Source: Lachnospiraceae bacterium YSB2008 (lineage in GTDB: Bacteria > Bacillota > Clostridia > Lachnospirales > Lachnospiraceae). From it: 64,000 bases of DNA. The DNA is taken from assembly GCA_000687655.1 (NCBI GenBank), contig JHWR01000015.1, positions 1 through 64,000 on the forward strand. Reading direction: 5' to 3'. The notes beneath the pieces are model-generated. The model saw nothing but the letters and a program-made list of their open reading frames with translations, was not told where the DNA came from and searched no databases. The translations under genes were made by a program, and so were the position numbers. This document shows positions 15,800 to 24,645 of the stretch, piece by piece (position 1 is the first letter of the stretch; every line of letters starts with the position of its first letter).

Positions 15800-18700
15800 A
15801 TGGCAAGAAGAAGACTTGCGCTCTTACTCGGGCAGGGTGACGAAGAGTATCAGAGTGAATTTGTCAGGGGTTTTCTTAAGGAAGCATACGCCAACGATTT
15901 TGACGTATGTCTCTTTTCTATGTTCATTAAATACCAGAATTCCAGAGAAAGAGAACTTGGTGATTCAAATATATATAATCTTATTAACTACGACAAATTT
16001 GATGCCGTAGTTATTCTCAGTGATTCAATTCAGACTCCGGGTGTTGCAGAAGAATTAGAGAATACTATCAAAAAGAACTTCAGTGGGCCTGTTCTGGTTA
16101 TAGACAGGGAAAGCAAGAACTTCCCGGTCATCTGGACCGATGGTTATGATCTTATATATAAAACTGTTTCCCATCTTATCGAAGTTCACGGGTACAAGGA
16201 TATAGCATTTCTTACAGGTAAGAAATGGCATATGCATTCCATCCGGCGTATGGAAGCATATAAGCAGGCGATGAAGGATCATGGGCTTCCGTTAAGGGAA
16301 GACAGGATGTTTGATGGTGACTTCTGGTATACCAGCGGTTCTTTCTGTGCTGACAAGCTGCTCCGTAACAGGGATGATCTGCCGGAGGCTGTTGCGTGCG
16401 CAAATGACTGTATGGCCATAGGACTTTGCGAGACTTTTGTTAAAAATGGAATCAGGATCCCTGAGGATGTAGCTGTTACAGGTTACAATGGAAGTCTTGA
16501 AGCACAGACAAGTCCTGAACCGCTTACATCGGCATTTATTCCTTCAGAGGAATTCGGAAGGCACGCAGTTGTTTCTGTAATGAACCTTTTTGAGGATAAG
16601 CCTGTAGAGGATGCACATCCAAAGCCTGCTTTCTTCATGGGTACCAGTTGTGGATGTGAGTCAGCGGATCTTCCGCTTTCACTTTCGGATGTCAGAAGAA
16701 AGACCTGGACAACAGATATCTCAGATGAGACATTCTATTCAATACATAACTGTATCCAGGATGATTTCATGGAAGCAACAGATCTTCATGGATTGCTTGA
16801 TACTATCTATTCATATATTTATCAGATTAAGGATGTCGATTCATTTCACCTTTGTCTGAACGGAGATATTCTCTCTGATGGTGGATTGAAGAAACCTAAT
16901 TCTTTCCGCCCGGGCTTCAGCAAGATTATGCTCCATGCTATAGAGTATTATAAGGATAAAAAGAAGACCAGCAGGGTTGGGGAGGATGTATTCTTCCCTT
17001 CAGTTGATATGCTTCCGGTTCCTTTTGATTCGGACAGACCTGCCGGATATATCTTCCTTCCTGTTAACTTTGGCAGCCGTTCCTATGGCTATGCAGTTAT
17101 CAGCTTCGGAGATGAACCAAGGAGTTATTCTGATGCAGACAGACTTTGGCTTCAAGCGGTATCCAGAGGACTGGAATGCCTTACCCGGACAACTGTTGAG
17201 CAGGAGACTTCTGAGACAGAGCTTGTGATAACTGACAAAGGTGATGCAAAGACTCCTGAGGGAGTTGCTGTATCAGGGGCTTTGTCAGGTCAGGATAAAG
17301 AAAATATGGATCTGGTCAGAGATATACTTGATAATAATAAGATCAAGTATTACTTCCAGCCTATCATAAGCGCTACAGATGGTTCGATATTCTCGTATGA
17401 AGCGCTCATGCGTTCAGATACTGAGAAGTCTATATCTCCATTGAATATCATAAAATATGCATATCTGATGGGAAGGATTGATGAGGTTGAGAAGCTCACA
17501 TTCCTGAATGTTTTAGGGCTTATAGAAACAAAAAAGGAACTTGCGGGCAAAAAGGTTTTCATTAACAGTATTCCGGGAAGCAGGCTCAGTGAAGAGGACA
17601 GCCAAAAGATAAATGAACTCCTACAGAGGATCGGTGACAGAGCTGTTATAGAACTTACTGAGCAGGCTGAGATTGAAGATGACGAGCTCGCGATAATGAA
17701 AGAAAAATTCACCAAGCTCGGTGTCGGAATAGCGGTAGATGACTATGGAACAGGCTATTCGAATGTAAGCAATCTTCTGAGGTATATGCCTAACTATGTT
17801 AAGATAGACAGGTCGCTTCTTTCTGATATCCAGAACAGTGTTCCTAAGCAGCACTTCGTTAAGTCAGTTATAGAATTCTGTCATAACAATAATATCCTTG
17901 CTCTTGCCGAAGGCATAGAAACAACGGAAGAGCTTCATGAAGTCATAGGGCTTGGAGCAGATCTTATACAGGGTTACTACACAGCAAGACCGATGGCTGA
18001 GATAAAGAAGACTATCGATGCCAAGATAGCTTCTGAAATCAGGAGTTATTACGAAGAATTTGCAGGAAATGAAGAGCATCAGGTATATGTTGCAGGACGA
18101 ACCAACCGTATTCTTCTCAGTAACCTCGAACGTGAGGGCTGCAACACTATTCTTATAACAAGTGCAGAGGTTGCATACAGAGATATTAATATCATCGGTA
18201 ATCCGGGACTTAAAACGGATATTCATATTGAGATACAGAACGGTTATGAGGGATCGATCACTCTTGAAAATGTATCGTTCTCCAATAAAGATAATCAGCC
18301 TGTAATACAGATGGCCGAAGATTCAAACATAATACTCACATTAGTCGGTGACAACTATCTGCATGGCGGTGGTATAAGAGTTCCGGAAGGCTCAAAACTA
18401 TCCGTTGAGGGTGATGGAAATCTGACCATAGAACTCAGAGATAATGATTATTTCGGCATTGGTGGAAATATAAGATCTCATCATGGAAGACTGGAATTCT
18501 ATCAGGATGGAAAGATAGAAATCGTATCTACGGGAAAGAGTGGTATAGGAATAGGCTCCGGACTTGGCGGAGAGGTAAGAATACACAGAGGACTCTTCAA
18601 TATCAATCTGAACGGTGATGATGGAGTAGGAATAGGCTCATTTGAAGGAAGAGCTGATATTCTTGTTGAGAGCTGCGAGATGAATATAGATGTATCCCTT

Positions 18701-19150
18701 CTGAACGGAGTATGTATAGGTGCTCTATCAAATGAAGCGCGAATCCGCATATCCAAGTCTCACCTTAATTGTTATGCGGGCGGCAATAATACTACCATAG
18801 TAGGAAATCAGGGAAAAGCTACTGCAGACATAATCATAGATAACTGCGGTACAGTATTCAATATCGATTCGGATTCTACAACTTCACTCGGAAGCTTCAG
18901 AGGAAGAACCAAGCTGAAGCTCATGAAGTCTTCGCTCAAGGTGACTGTGAACAGCGATGAGACATATATATTCGGTGGACAGTCTGAAAGCACCGGAGTA
19001 TATATTCACAGTTGTGACCTGAATCTACGTATCGTTTCGAAGAATGGTATCGATACCAAGACATCTGACGATCATGTGAAGATATATAATAGTCGTTACA
19101 GAGCTATCATCAATGATGAGACTTTCGAAAGAGAGATATTAACTGTATAG
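15800..19150 (+). CDS. LacI-like sugar sensor + EAL phosphodiesterase + parallel beta-helix protein
   Basis: 1116 aa, no transmembrane segment or signal, so cytosolic. Residues 1-285 form a LacI/periplasmic-binding-protein fold without the LacI helix-turn-helix (LLGQGDEEYQSEFVRGFLKEA, VIDRESKNFPVIWTDGY, ANDCMAIGLCE, VTGYN). A poorly conserved middle (about 290-480) follows. An EAL domain spans about 510-745 with YYFQP, EALMR (Glu534), INSIPG, ELTE, DDYGTGYSN, KIDRSLL, EGIET and QGYYTARP, so the catalytic residues look intact for c-di-GMP hydrolysis. From about 760 to the end there is a repetitive Gly/Ile/Asn-rich stretch, with units like GIGIGSG...VRIHRG...FNINL about 35 residues apart, that fits a parallel beta-helix. 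It faces galK, suggesting galactose or a related ligand. This architecture is unfamiliar to me. Confidence 0.82.
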   Translation: MARRRLALLLGQGDEEYQSEFVRGFLKEAYANDFDVCLFSMFIKYQNSRERELGDSNIYNLINYDKFDAVVILSDSIQTPGVAEELENTIKKNFSGPVLVIDRESKNFPVIWTDGYDLIYKTVSHLIEVHGYKDIAFLTGKKWHMHSIRRMEAYKQAMKDHGLPLREDRMFDGDFWYTSGSFCADKLLRNRDDLPEAVACANDCMAIGLCETFVKNGIRIPEDVAVTGYNGSLEAQTSPEPLTSAFIPSEEFGRHAVVSVMNLFEDKPVEDAHPKPAFFMGTSCGCESADLPLSLSDVRRKTWTTDISDETFYSIHNCIQDDFMEATDLHGLLDTIYSYIYQIKDVDSFHLCLNGDILSDGGLKKPNSFRPGFSKIMLHAIEYYKDKKKTSRVGEDVFFPSVDMLPVPFDSDRPAGYIFLPVNFGSRSYGYAVISFGDEPRSYSDADRLWLQAVSRGLECLTRTTVEQETSETELVITDKGDAKTPEGVAVSGALSGQDKENMDLVRDILDNNKIKYYFQPIISATDGSIFSYEALMRSDTEKSISPLNIIKYAYLMGRIDEVEKLTFLNVLGLIETKKELAGKKVFINSIPGSRLSEEDSQKINELLQRIGDRAVIELTEQAEIEDDELAIMKEKFTKLGVGIAVDDYGTGYSNVSNLLRYMPNYVKIDRSLLSDIQNSVPKQHFVKSVIEFCHNNNILALAEGIETTEELHEVIGLGADLIQGYYTARPMAEIKKTIDAKIASEIRSYYEEFAGNEEHQVYVAGRTNRILLSNLEREGCNTILITSAEVAYRDINIIGNPGLKTDIHIEIQNGYEGSITLENVSFSNKDNQPVIQMAEDSNIILTLVGDNYLHGGGIRVPEGSKLSVEGDGNLTIELRDNDYFGIGGNIRSHHGRLEFYQDGKIEIVSTGKSGIGIGSGLGGEVRIHRGLFNINLNGDDGVGIGSFEGRADILVESCEMNIDVSLLNGVCIGALSNEARIRISKSHLNCYAGGNNTTIVGNQGKATADIIIDNCGTVFNIDSDSTTSLGSFRGRTKLKLMKSSLKVTVNSDETYIFGGQSESTGVYIHSCDLNLRIVSKNGIDTKTSDDHVKIYNSRYRAIINDETFEREILTV

Positions 19151-19187
19151 GGCGGGTTTCACTCACAGTGAAACTTTGCGGCCCGGA

Positions 19188-19232
19188 AAGCTATGCTTTG
19201 CTTAGAGTGCAACAAAGCATAGCTTTTTTTGT
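19188..19232 (+). terminator. Strong intrinsic terminator after the EAL gene
   Basis: AAAGCTATGCTTTG (19188-19200 region) pairs with CAAAGCATAGCTTT (19213-19226), then T7. A smaller hairpin, GTTTCACT/AGTGAAAC, lies just upstream at 19156-19174. Confidence 0.9.
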
Positions 19233-19298
19233 GTGGAAAATGGAACAACTTTGGTGTTAGTATTTCCATACGGCCGAATAAACAAAAGGAGGAAATGA

Positions 19299-20273
19299 AT
19301 GGATTATGAAGACTTTATCGAACTCCTCAGAGGAAAGATAAGCGAGTCTTTAAGAATATCGGGGATTACCGGATCATCGGTAAAACTATACAGAAACGGT
19401 TATAAACCGGATGATGAAGCAGAACGGCTTATGGTAAGAGGAGCAAATGAAAGGTACCACAGTGTAGAATCAGATATTCTGATCGGAGACTATCTGGTAG
19501 CAGGAAGCGGAAGAGGTATATGCAGATTTGAGCTGGCGAGCCTCTACAGCACATACAGGTATGATGGATGGGAAGCGGTTTCGGACATTATAGAGGAAAA
19601 TATAGGACTTATCGCAGACATCAGAAAGCAGAGTGCTCTGGACAGGCTTCCTGAATATGAGTTCATGAAGGAGAGGCTGCTGGTTCGCATAATCAGCCCT
19701 GATGAAGGGTTATCCATCAGGAATAAAGGGATAGTAAGACGGCTTGGAGATATATACCAGGTAATATATGCAGTGATCTACGAAGAGGAAGAGGACAGAG
19801 AAAGGCGGGTCGGACTTGCGGTAATCCCGCGGAAGCTGATAGATGTATGGGGAAAATCAGAGGAGCTCATATGGGAGCAGGCATATGAAAATACAAGGAA
19901 AAGATTTCCACCGGTTCTTTTCCCAGGCAGCCTGAACAGAGTTTCAAAGACCATGCTGATAGATTCAGACTTTATGAGAAAGGAAGATAATCCGCTTCGT
20001 CTGGAAAACTATGATGTTCCTACTATGACTACGGGAGCGTACAGTGATGGTGCAGTTGCCATATTCTATCCGGGAGTAGGGGAAAGGATGGCGGAGCTGT
20101 TCGGTGGAAATTACTATCTGGTATTCTTAAGTGAAAATGAAGTGCGTCTTCATGCAAAAGGTTCAATATCAGTTGAAGCAATAAGGAAGTGTCTGAGCGG
20201 AATCAGAGATGTACTCTCCGAAAGGATATATATGTATAATGCTGAGAATAAAGCATTCTCAGTCGTAGGATAA
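19299..20273 (+). CDS. DUF5688 family protein
   Basis: 324 aa; AAAGGAGGAAATGA precedes the ATG. No signal, membrane helix or catalytic motif is seen. The layout (N-terminal helical region with YRNGYKPDDE, central VRIISPDEG, and the C-terminal YPGVGERMAELFGGNYYLVFLSENEVRLHAKG) matches DUF5688, a cytosolic family common in Lachnospiraceae and often present in several copies per genome. Function unknown. It is monocistronic, with a terminator on both sides. Confidence 0.75.
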   Translation: MDYEDFIELLRGKISESLRISGITGSSVKLYRNGYKPDDEAERLMVRGANERYHSVESDILIGDYLVAGSGRGICRFELASLYSTYRYDGWEAVSDIIEENIGLIADIRKQSALDRLPEYEFMKERLLVRIISPDEGLSIRNKGIVRRLGDIYQVIYAVIYEEEEDRERRVGLAVIPRKLIDVWGKSEELIWEQAYENTRKRFPPVLFPGSLNRVSKTMLIDSDFMRKEDNPLRLENYDVPTMTTGAYSDGAVAIFYPGVGERMAELFGGNYYLVFLSENEVRLHAKGSISVEAIRKCLSGIRDVLSERIYMYNAENKAFSVVG

Positions 20274-20299
20274 AAGAAAACAGTAAACCTCAACAAAGT

Positions 20300-20337
20300 C
20301 AACAGTCAACCCAAATATATATTTTGGTTGACTGTTG
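20300..20337 (+). terminator. Inverted repeat after DUF5688 that also carries the next promoter's -35
   Basis: CAACAGTCAACC (20300-20311) and GGTTGACTGTTG (20326-20337) are perfect arms; TTT follows. As RNA it can terminate the DUF5688 transcript. As DNA its right arm contains the -35 hexamer of the symporter promoter, so it could equally be a repressor site. Confidence 0.6.
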
Positions 20338-20356
20338 TTTCCGCGTGTGATATTCT
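20328..20356 (+). promoter_or_regulatory. Promoter for the sodium:solute symporter
   Basis: TTGACT (20328-20333), 17 bp, TATTCT (20351-20356). The leader of about 75 nt contains a hairpin ATCGGG (20386-20391)/CCCGAT (20401-20406) just before GGAGGAG (20424-20430). I compared the leader with ZTP and sodium riboswitches and could not match a known class. Confidence 0.6.
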
Positions 20357-20438
20357 TTCGGATGTTGGGTAAACGGGGCTCGGTGATCGGGATTCCGTTG
20401 CCCGATATACTGTCAGAATGACTGGAGGAGAGCAAGAC

Positions 20439-21731
20439 ATGATATTTCGAGACTTCATAGCCGCAGGAAAGAAGCAGGGGATTCTCATGACGGTGGGAAC
20501 TCTTCTGGCTACCATGATAGGGGCCTCATCGACCATAGGAATCGTAGACACCACATACAGTATTGGGTTTCCCGGATTCTGGTGGCTGGCTTTCGGCGGC
20601 ATAGGGCTTCTCCTTCAGTCATTTTTAATTTCAGAAAAAGTCAGAGAGATAGACGCTGACACACTTCCGGATATGGCGGGACGGATAGTTGGCGGTTCGG
20701 CAGAGATGATACTGTCACTCATCATAGTCATTTCCTGGATCGGTGTTATTGCCGGTCAGCTGGTGGCAATGAGCGGTTTCCTTACATTTGTTACAGGAAA
20801 TAGTGGAACAGCCTTGTTCATCATCGCTTCATTTGCAGTTCTTCTATACGTGATAATCGGTGGGCAGATGTCAGTTGTAAAGACGGATTTCATCCAGATG
20901 ATACTTGTTCTGATCGGAATAATAGCGGCATTTATCTATCTTTTCTTTGTGAAGAAGGATGCTTCCGGAAATGTGATGAATAATATAGAACTCCTGAATC
21001 AGAGCTACACTCCTAAGACTCTTTTCACACAGTTCTTCACTATAGGAGGAGTATTCTTCCTGGGACCGGACATAATATCAAGGAATTTCATATCAAAGGA
21101 TAAGAAAGTGGCAAAGAGGGCTGCTCTTATATGCGGTATAGTTCTTATAATATTTGGGTTTGTCGTAGCCCTTATAGGACTTTGGGCAAAAGAAAATGTA
21201 CCGCCCGATGAACTTGGCAATATGAAGGTTCTGTTCTTCATACTGAAGATGTTGCCACTCCCGGTAGAGATTCTTCTGGCGGTCGGACTTCTTTCGGCTA
21301 TCCTTTCATCCTTTGATACCTGTATAGTCAATGCGGCTTCGATATTTGTTAAGGATATACTGAAGAAGGAGAGCGTGGCACTTACAAGAATCGCTGTTGC
21401 AGTTATAGGGGTGCTGGCCATGGCATTCGCGATATCGGGAAGTGGAGATATAATATCGCTTCTCAGTGGTGCATACTCTGTATATACATCGGGGATCATA
21501 TTTCCACTTTTCATTGCTATAATGTGTTATGGAAAAAGAGAGATAAAAGTAAATGTATGGATTCCGGCGGTTATATGCGGTGGTATTTTCGGCATCATGG
21601 GTTCGTATTTTCCGGGACTTCCGTCGGCGTTACATTTGCCCGTATTCATAAGTGAGAATATGACACTGACAGGTATGGCTGTTTCAAGTATACTTGGATT
21701 AGTTTCCATAGGCAGAGCGTGTGCAGATTAA
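20439..21731 (+). CDS. Sodium:solute symporter (SSS family)
   Basis: 430 aa from ATG 20439, 8 bp after GGAGGAG. About 11-12 hydrophobic helices are visible. MIGASSTIGIVDTTYSIGFPGFWW in the first helices and SAILSSFDTCIVNAASIFVKD later match the SSS/SSF family core, the latter resembling the sodium-site Ser/Thr region of helix 8. It imports an organic solute together with Na+; the substrate cannot be deduced. It is shorter than PutP or PanF (about 500 aa), like a minimal clostridial subgroup. The start of the downstream proC suggests no functional pairing beyond a possible proline link. Confidence 0.85.
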   Translation: MIFRDFIAAGKKQGILMTVGTLLATMIGASSTIGIVDTTYSIGFPGFWWLAFGGIGLLLQSFLISEKVREIDADTLPDMAGRIVGGSAEMILSLIIVISWIGVIAGQLVAMSGFLTFVTGNSGTALFIIASFAVLLYVIIGGQMSVVKTDFIQMILVLIGIIAAFIYLFFVKKDASGNVMNNIELLNQSYTPKTLFTQFFTIGGVFFLGPDIISRNFISKDKKVAKRAALICGIVLIIFGFVVALIGLWAKENVPPDELGNMKVLFFILKMLPLPVEILLAVGLLSAILSSFDTCIVNAASIFVKDILKKESVALTRIAVAVIGVLAMAFAISGSGDIISLLSGAYSVYTSGIIFPLFIAIMCYGKREIKVNVWIPAVICGGIFGIMGSYFPGLPSALHLPVFISENMTLTGMAVSSILGLVSIGRACAD

Positions 21732-21755
21732 ATAAGTCTGCATGCGCTTTTTTCT
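21717..21755 (+). terminator. Terminator overlapping the symporter stop codon
   Basis: GCGTGTGCAGA (21717-21727) pairs with TCTGCATGCGC (21737-21747) with two wobbles, followed by a T-rich run. The left arm lies inside the coding sequence. Confidence 0.75.
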
Positions 21756-21821
21756 TTATTTTTTTGCCAAAAACATATATAATGATTGTGTATGTATTTG
21801 AACTAAGGAGGTATCAGAAAA

Positions 21822-22616
21822 ATGAAGCTTGGATTCATAGGTTCCGGCAATATGGCGAGAGCTATTATAGGTGGAATCATTGAGAGAGGAATCATGGCAC
21901 CGGGAGATATAGTTGCATCTTCACCTGTAAGCGAGGAAAGAAAGCTGGTTTCTGATACTTTTGGAATAGAAGTAGTTGAGAGTAACAGTTATGTAATAGA
22001 TAATTCGGACATAGTATTCTTCGCAGTTAAGCCGAATGTCATACCGGTAGTTGTTGAGGAAATCAAGGACATAGTTACGGATGATAAGCTTATCATATCC
22101 ATAGTTGCAGGCAAGACTCTTGAATGGTATAAGGAAGCTTTCGGAAGAACGGTTAAGCTCATAAGGACCATGCCTAATACTCCGGCTCTTGTTGGTGAAG
22201 GTATGACCGGAGTAAGTCCTAACGAGGCAGTCAAGGAAGAGGATCTTGAAAAGGCTATGAAGCTCCTTTCTTCATTCGGTAAGGCAGAGGTAATTCCGGA
22301 GAAACTCATGGATGCTGTTGTATCTGTATCAGGCAGTTCACCGGCATACGTTTTCATGATGATAGAAGCTATGGCTGACGGGGCTGTCAAGCTCGGAATG
22401 CCAAGGGATAAGGCTTACACATTTGCAGCTCAGGCTGTTATGGGAAGCGCAAAAATGGTTCTAGAGACAGGACGTCATCCGGCAGAACTCAAGGATATGG
22501 TGTGTTCTCCGGCAGGTACGACCATAGCCGCAGTGCAGGTTTTAGAGGAGGCAGGTTTCCGAGCAGGTCTCATAGATGCAATGGAGGCATGTGCTGAGGT
22601 GTCCAGATCACTATAA
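21822..22616 (+). CDS. proC: Pyrroline-5-carboxylate reductase
   Basis: 264 aa. The Rossmann start [34 protein letters not shown] and the C-terminal signature [31 protein letters not shown] are all present. The enzyme reduces pyrroline-5-carboxylate to proline with NAD(P)H. A -10 TATAAT (21778-21783) and AAGGAGGT precede it. It ends 17 bp before the chemoreceptor gene, so the two may be cotranscribed without a clear functional link. Confidence 0.95.
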   Translation: MKLGFIGSGNMARAIIGGIIERGIMAPGDIVASSPVSEERKLVSDTFGIEVVESNSYVIDNSDIVFFAVKPNVIPVVVEEIKDIVTDDKLIISIVAGKTLEWYKEAFGRTVKLIRTMPNTPALVGEGMTGVSPNEAVKEEDLEKAMKLLSSFGKAEVIPEKLMDAVVSVSGSSPAYVFMMIEAMADGAVKLGMPRDKAYTFAAQAVMGSAKMVLETGRHPAELKDMVCSPAGTTIAAVQVLEEAGFRAGLIDAMEACAEVSRSL

Positions 22617-22633
22617 ATGGGGGTAGTTGTTAT

Positions 22634-24151
22634 ATGGATGATTTTGAAATGCAGGGCAGGGGTGAAGCTTATGACCAGCAGGAAGAGGTTGAGTTAGTCA
22701 ATCGACTGGTCGTTATGGTATGCTCGATAGCGTCGTTACTTCTGGCATTCGGATATCTGAATGATGCCAGGAAGGGTGATATCACATGGGCGTTTGCATG
22801 TATTGTTGCAGTCGCAGCCGTGCTCGCTTTAATGGTGGTAGCAGGAATATATTTCCGTGATAAGACCAGCATCAGTCTGAGACACATAGTGGTTGTCGCG
22901 TACGGCGTGCTGTATCTTATAATGTTTATCGGCGCCAGCAATGATCTCGTATTCGTTATGGCAGTTCCGTTACTGGCAGTGCTTGTTTTATATTCTGATT
23001 TTTCTTTTATAGCACGAACCAGTATATTTGTATTTGCAATGAATCTTGGATTCTGTTGCAAGTATATGATTGACGGACATATGCCATCAGGAAATGTTGC
23101 AGATTCTTCAACAGTTCTTCTTCAGGTTGCAAGTATAGGACTTCTCGGATTTGCAATATCATTTGGAACCAAGGTTTCAAATGGTATCAATATCAAGAAG
23201 CTTCTCACTATCAATTCTGAAAGAGAAAGAGCATCACAGCTTCTTCAGGATGTTCTTCATATAGCGGGCAAAGTTAAAGAAGGAACTTCTTCTGCCAATG
23301 ATATAATACTTAATCTTCAGAATGGTACAGCAAGTACAGCAGAAGCTCTGAACGAGATAGCAGAAGGCAATTCATCAACAGCTGTCAGTATCGAGAATCA
23401 GACAGAGATGACAAACAACATTCATAACATGATCGTTGATACAAAGAGTCTCTCTGAGAAGATGCAGAAGGAAGCTGATACGAGTCTTGCTGCAGTTATG
23501 AACGGTCAGGCATCCATGAAAGAGCTTACTGTTCAGTCCGGCATCATAGAGGAAGCAAATACAAAGGTAAGCGAGGAGATGAAGCTTCTCAAGGCAAATA
23601 CTGATAAGGTTGTTTCTATCACAAACCAGATATTTGCTATATCAAATCAGACTAACCTTCTTGCGCTTAATGCATCTATCGAAAGTGCGCGTGCAGGAGA
23701 GGCAGGACGTGGATTTGCAGTCGTTTCCGAGCAGATCCGTATACTCGCGGAGCAGACAAGAACACTTACAGAAAATATTCAGAATATAGTTGAAGAGCTT
23801 CATAAGAATACTGAGAAGACTATGGTCAGCGTATCTCAGGTTCTCGAGGCTTCAGTTCAGGAGAAGAAGGATATAGAGAAAGCCGGTGCTCAGTTCGAGG
23901 ATATCCAGGAGCATATGGATGCACTTGGTGAAAATGTATCGAGCATCAGCAAGAGTATCGATGATATTCTTCTTGCAAATGACAACATAGTAGACAGTAT
24001 CACTCAGATTGCAACATTCAGTGAGGAAGTTGCTGCAAATACTGAGGAAGCTTACGCTATAGGAACTAACAGTAATTCCGAGGCTGAGGAAGCTGTAAGG
24101 ATCATGAATGAACTCATGCAGGTTGCTGAGTCTTTGAATCACTACATGTAG
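22634..24151 (+). CDS. Methyl-accepting chemotaxis protein with a six-helix membrane sensor
   Basis: 505 aa. After a short acidic N-terminus there are about six transmembrane helices (residues 22-180) with almost no extracytoplasmic domain. A cytoplasmic signalling coiled coil follows, whose hairpin tip reads [39 protein letters not shown] (about 335-373), the invariant CheA/CheW-binding region. No HAMP domain is obvious. Such receptors sense membrane state or small molecules; the ligand is unknown. The start follows GGGGGTAGTTGTT. No flagellar or chemotaxis genes are nearby. Confidence 0.88.
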   Translation: MDDFEMQGRGEAYDQQEEVELVNRLVVMVCSIASLLLAFGYLNDARKGDITWAFACIVAVAAVLALMVVAGIYFRDKTSISLRHIVVVAYGVLYLIMFIGASNDLVFVMAVPLLAVLVLYSDFSFIARTSIFVFAMNLGFCCKYMIDGHMPSGNVADSSTVLLQVASIGLLGFAISFGTKVSNGINIKKLLTINSERERASQLLQDVLHIAGKVKEGTSSANDIILNLQNGTASTAEALNEIAEGNSSTAVSIENQTEMTNNIHNMIVDTKSLSEKMQKEADTSLAAVMNGQASMKELTVQSGIIEEANTKVSEEMKLLKANTDKVVSITNQIFAISNQTNLLALNASIESARAGEAGRGFAVVSEQIRILAEQTRTLTENIQNIVEELHKNTEKTMVSVSQVLEASVQEKKDIEKAGAQFEDIQEHMDALGENVSSISKSIDDILLANDNIVDSITQIATFSEEVAANTEEAYAIGTNSNSEAEEAVRIMNELMQVAESLNHYM

Positions 24152-24162
24152 AATAAACGGTA

Positions 24163-24357
24163 GCTGCCCGGACGTGCATGCACTGATAATCGTCAGATGC
24201 TTGCATCTGTAAGAGTATCAGTGCATGTACGCCTGGTACAGGTGCTGTAAACGACATCGATGAACATTAGCCGCGTAGCGGCGACATACGCCATAGGCGG
24301 ATGGTTCATCGATTGAGGATTACAGCACCGGGCAGCGTGTAGCCAGCACCGGGCAGC
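24163..24357. repeat. 195-nt highly structured intergenic element (repeat family member A)
   Basis: Nested perfect stems fill the region: GCTGCCCGG (24163-24171)/CCGGGCAGC (24328-24336); a 16-bp stem CGTGCATGCACTGATA (24173-24188)/TATCAGTGCATGTACG (24216-24231) capped by CAGATGC/GCATCTG; GGTGCTGTAA (24241-24250)/TTACAGCACC (24320-24329); ATCGATGAAC (24256-24265)/GTTCATCGAT (24304-24313); and two tetraloop-like tips GCCGC/GCGGC and CGCC/GGCG. A 14-nt direct repeat CAGCACCGGGCAGC sits at 24323 and 24344. The basal part of the 16-bp stem also occurs in the tandem element at 40386. It may be a REP-type repeat or a small RNA. Confidence 0.8.
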
Positions 24358-24376
24358 ATGGATTGAGAGGTAGGAA

Positions 24377-24556
24377 ATGCAGGGAGCGTCTTGCGATACA
24401 TGTGCATATTACTTTTATGATGATGATTACGAAGGCTATATATGCGACATGGATATAGATGAAGATGATTTTGCAAGACTTGCTGCAAATCATTATAAGG
24501 AATGCCCTTATTACACTAATGGTGATGAGTACAGAGTGGTAAGGCATCAGATCTAA
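24377..24556 (+). CDS. Small Cys-rich acidic protein, DUF6472-like
   Basis: 59 aa from ATG 24377, with GAGGTAGGAA upstream. The sequence starts MQGASCDTCAYYFYDDDY and ends CPYYTNGDEYRVVRHQI; the CxxC pair, a Cys at 23, a Cys at 43 and the Asp/Glu-rich middle match a small family widespread in Clostridia that I recall as DUF6472. Four Cys suggest a zinc or iron-sulfur site. Function unknown. It is preceded by the structured element and followed by its own terminator. Confidence 0.75.
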   Translation: MQGASCDTCAYYFYDDDYEGYICDMDIDEDDFARLAANHYKECPYYTNGDEYRVVRHQI

Positions 24557-24574
24557 AACTGAAATACTACAGAG

Positions 24575-24608
24575 CAGTTATGACCCAGAAGGTCATAACT
24601 GTTTCTTT
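24575..24608 (+). terminator. Intrinsic terminator after the small Cys-rich protein
   Basis: CAGTTATGACC (24575-24585) and GGTCATAACTG (24591-24601) pair perfectly, followed by TTTCTTTT. TATAAT at 24611-24616 directly behind it may be the -10 for the PAP2 gene. Confidence 0.9.
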
Positions 24609-24645
24609 TGTATAATAAAGGTTCACAACAAGGAGGAATACTGGC

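Noticed and set aside
20341-20438. ZTP or sodium riboswitch upstream of the symporter
   Set aside because: The hairpin and CCGTTGCCCGA stretch do not match any consensus I know. Kept only as an unassigned leader.
21764-21783. TTGCCA/TATAAT promoter for proC
   Set aside because: Only 8 bp separate the two hexamers, so TTGCCA is not the -35. The -10 may be real with another, weak -35.
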